Of a stretch of 64,000 bases of DNA, positions 61,905 through 64,000 are shown one piece after another. The DNA comes from Haemonchus contortus (lineage: Eukaryota; Nematoda; Chromadorea; Rhabditida; Trichostrongylidae). The stretch is taken from NCBI GenBank assembly GCA_000469685.2, contig LS997562.1:14907275-14971274 (forward strand), written 5' to 3'. Positions within the stretch are counted from its first letter, which is position 1, and each line of letters begins with the position of its first letter. Made by a program: the position numbers and the translations under genes. The notes below the pieces were generated by a model. That model did not search any database, was not told where the DNA came from, and was given only the letters and a program-made list of their open reading frames with translations.

Positions 61905-62096
61905 TCAAGTTAATTATATTACCCTTTTGAAGCATCTGTTTAACCTCGTTAGGAAGAACGGAATGCTCGGCTGGCTGGGTATCTCGATCCGCATAAATGT
62001 CTGGCGTTGTCGAGGGAGTTTTTGTTTTGAGGAACAAAAATTGTGGCTGTTCAGTGAGATATGAACGCAGAATCCAGCCAGGATACACAAACATAC
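61905..62096 (-). CDS. Possible exon of an unidentified gene
   Basis: The minus-strand frame from the ATG at 62094 reads MFVYPGWILRSYLTEQPQFL and continues TPDIYADRDTQPAEHSVLPN to EVKQMLQK. It is preceded by an acceptor-like GCGTTTAG and followed by a donor-like CAAAAGG|GTAATA near 61920. Composition is protein-like (mixed charged and hydrophobic residues, no low complexity). No homologue or partner exon is recognised, so it may be chance. Confidence 0.25.
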
Positions 62097-64000
62097 TTGG
62101 CTCTAAACGCCAACTCTTTTTTCTATAGAAGAAGAAGGAAAATTCTCAAAGAAAAACGATTGGTAGAAACCAAACCAAGCTATGCTCAGTGGCGAAGCTA
62201 GGATGGTGATTCGTAACGATACAGCGTAGCTCCTCAATCTTAGTTCAGTTCTTATTGGGTGTTCTTTTCCTTTTTTCTGATGTAAGCTAAGTCTTCCCTC
62301 AGAACAGATTCTCCCCACGTCCACATGTGTCATGGGGTTCGTAGACGGCATTAGTGCCGCAGCTTATCAGCACTTATCGGGGCGAATGTTCCTTTTCCAC
62401 GTAAGAATGATGGTTGAAACTGTACCCCGCTGGTGATTAGCTGTGATAAGAGCACGGTTCCGACGGCTTGTTGCATTTCTTAAGATACTTCACAAAGAAA
62501 ATGGCCCGATTGGATTAGAATCAATCGATGGGTGAATCAGAATCTATTTGCAATAGCAAAGTGATAGAAAGCGCAGGGTGGGAAAGGGTTTGGCACCCAA
62601 TTTGAAACACCCACACCCGCTTAGTTTCCAGGCTGGCTTAATGCTAGCCTCCCTGAAGGAAAGTTAACCCCATTTCAAACGTAAGAGAAAATTAACCGTC
62701 CATCCAAACATGTCATGTGTCAGGAACCAATTGCTTGCAGTGTTCTGGACAGAAGTCGAATACTAGGCGCAACCCGTTCATTTAGTTCTATCAGAAATCC
62801 CCTATCCCTCCATTATCAATAAATTCCGTGCAATCTTTCTCGAGAATTTCAGGAACTGGCTATTTTTATAAATGCAACAGTTGGATGGCACCAAGTGGTT
62901 CGTATATCCAGTATGATCCTTCCCCACCACTCAATTACGGACTTGCAATTTTCAAAAGCCACTCAATTATGGTGTCATAAAGAGAGTTACTAGGTTATTC
63001 CAGTAAGTGCATTCATGGGGGAGAACCTGGCTAGGCTTTCCTGGTTTCATCCAATTTTAGACAGCAGCAGAATGACGGGAACATTGTTCAACTGGGCGTG
63101 ATCGAAATTTGGGTCACTTTTGTTCTGCACCTCTTTTGAACCTTATGATTACGAGAATAATTCCTTAGGTTCTTCCAGAGCTGTTCATTCGGATAAGGAG
63201 TGCAATAGCTCTTCTTTCGACATGTCCAAGAAATACTCAGCAATTTCTTGAAAGCCGACCTACTTGCTGTACAAAGTGCATTTGATTAAACTGACTGATC
63301 AATCACTGTTTCCCGGAATGGTAATCTACCCGGGTGTGACACCATTTGACCACCTTCCCCGGTCACTACTATATGGCGCGAAGTAGTAAGGAGAAAAAGT
63401 AAAGACGAAGGGCGCTCCACCTATGGTCACTGAGAGCATCAGTTAGGAGCCCGATCAGTACCAGCTCCCTTCAACGGGTCGTCGTCAACTCGGCTGCAGC
63501 TAAACAGTGTGCAGGGAGTGTGCGGAGCAAGGAGTTCGTAGAGAAGCCGAAAATCAATTCCGTTGAGCAGAGTGTTTCTGGCCAGAAGGATGCGCGCATT
63601 ATCGGCTTGCCCCGTCCGGTGTACGGGCACAGTTATGGGCTGGCTGCTTTCCTTTTAGGGAATTTCCATAAGTGAAGATCAATCCTGCCCGTAGAAGAAT
63701 CTTGCCGTTGCGCAGTCTGTGCCGGATCGCGAAAACATCCGCTTTTCCTCATTTGGGTGTCGCTCCTCCTCCTCAATGCGGCGACCTCGCCCCTCCTCTT
63801 CCTCTTCGTCGTTCTCCTTCTTCATTCCTTCTCTCTTGCTTCCTTTTTGACTAGGTTGTGATGGCTCTACTTTCCATTGATTCCCTTCTTTCGAATTGCT
63901 TTTGTCACTCTATCAGATAAAAAAAATCGACCTTCAGGGACTCCCTTCTCGGGATCCTCGCTTTCGCTTTACATTGCTCCCCAATTGGGTCGCCGACGGG
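62097..64000. other. Anonymous DNA to the window end
   Basis: Nothing firmly recognised. A pyrimidine-rich stretch with CTCCTC repeats lies at 63765-63845. The minus-strand frame 63439-63630 has no motif. Confidence 0.35.

Overview
The window is eukaryotic and almost certainly from a nematode, most likely a strongylid such as a hookworm (inference). The grounds are a nematode-type STAR RNA-binding protein resembling ASD-2, small exons with GT-AG introns that often end in TTTCAG or TTTTAG, and a mix of decayed mariner, Tc1, Merlin, RTE-like and CR1-like elements. No rRNA, confident tRNA, CRISPR array, operon or bacterial gene was seen. No tool was run; all exon coordinates come from reading splice sites and frame by eye.

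Layout. 1-8490 is a tandem satellite of about 28 copies of a 298-bp unit. 8491-16717 is mostly unrecognised DNA with one interspersed repeat, a (AAAT)n tail and a complete-looking but dead mariner (13347-14607). 16718-27012 on the minus strand is a STAR/KH gene with eight firmly phased exons (QUA1, KH, QUA2, Q/A-rich tail) and two candidate first exons about 4 kb apart. 27013-30952 is intergenic. 31192-51623 on the minus strand is a seven-exon gene for a 231-residue START-domain lipid-binding protein. Its introns (one of 11.4 kb) carry an RTE-like LINE remnant, a CR1-like remnant, two pieces of another reverse transcriptase, a Tc1-like pseudogene, a Merlin pseudogene, a large inverted dimer and a duplicated perfect palindrome. 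51624-54424 holds nothing recognised. 54425-55600 is a second tandem repeat (118-bp and about 145-bp units), which runs straight into a 2.3-kb (CA)n tract (55606-57948). 57949-64000 is mostly anonymous, with one hairpin-type inverted repeat and one possible exon.

Function. The two host genes point the same way but are about 4 kb apart and there is no sign that they share a pathway. The STAR protein would act in the nucleus or cytoplasm on RNA (splicing or translation control); the START protein would be a soluble lipid carrier. The most interesting points are the alternative promoters of the STAR gene, the recurrence of GCTAAC (the core of the CUAAC element bound by C. elegans ASD-2) in its own transcript strand, the higher-order structure of the 298-bp satellite, and several inverted repeats in the START gene introns. 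I did not find an obviously new multi-gene system.
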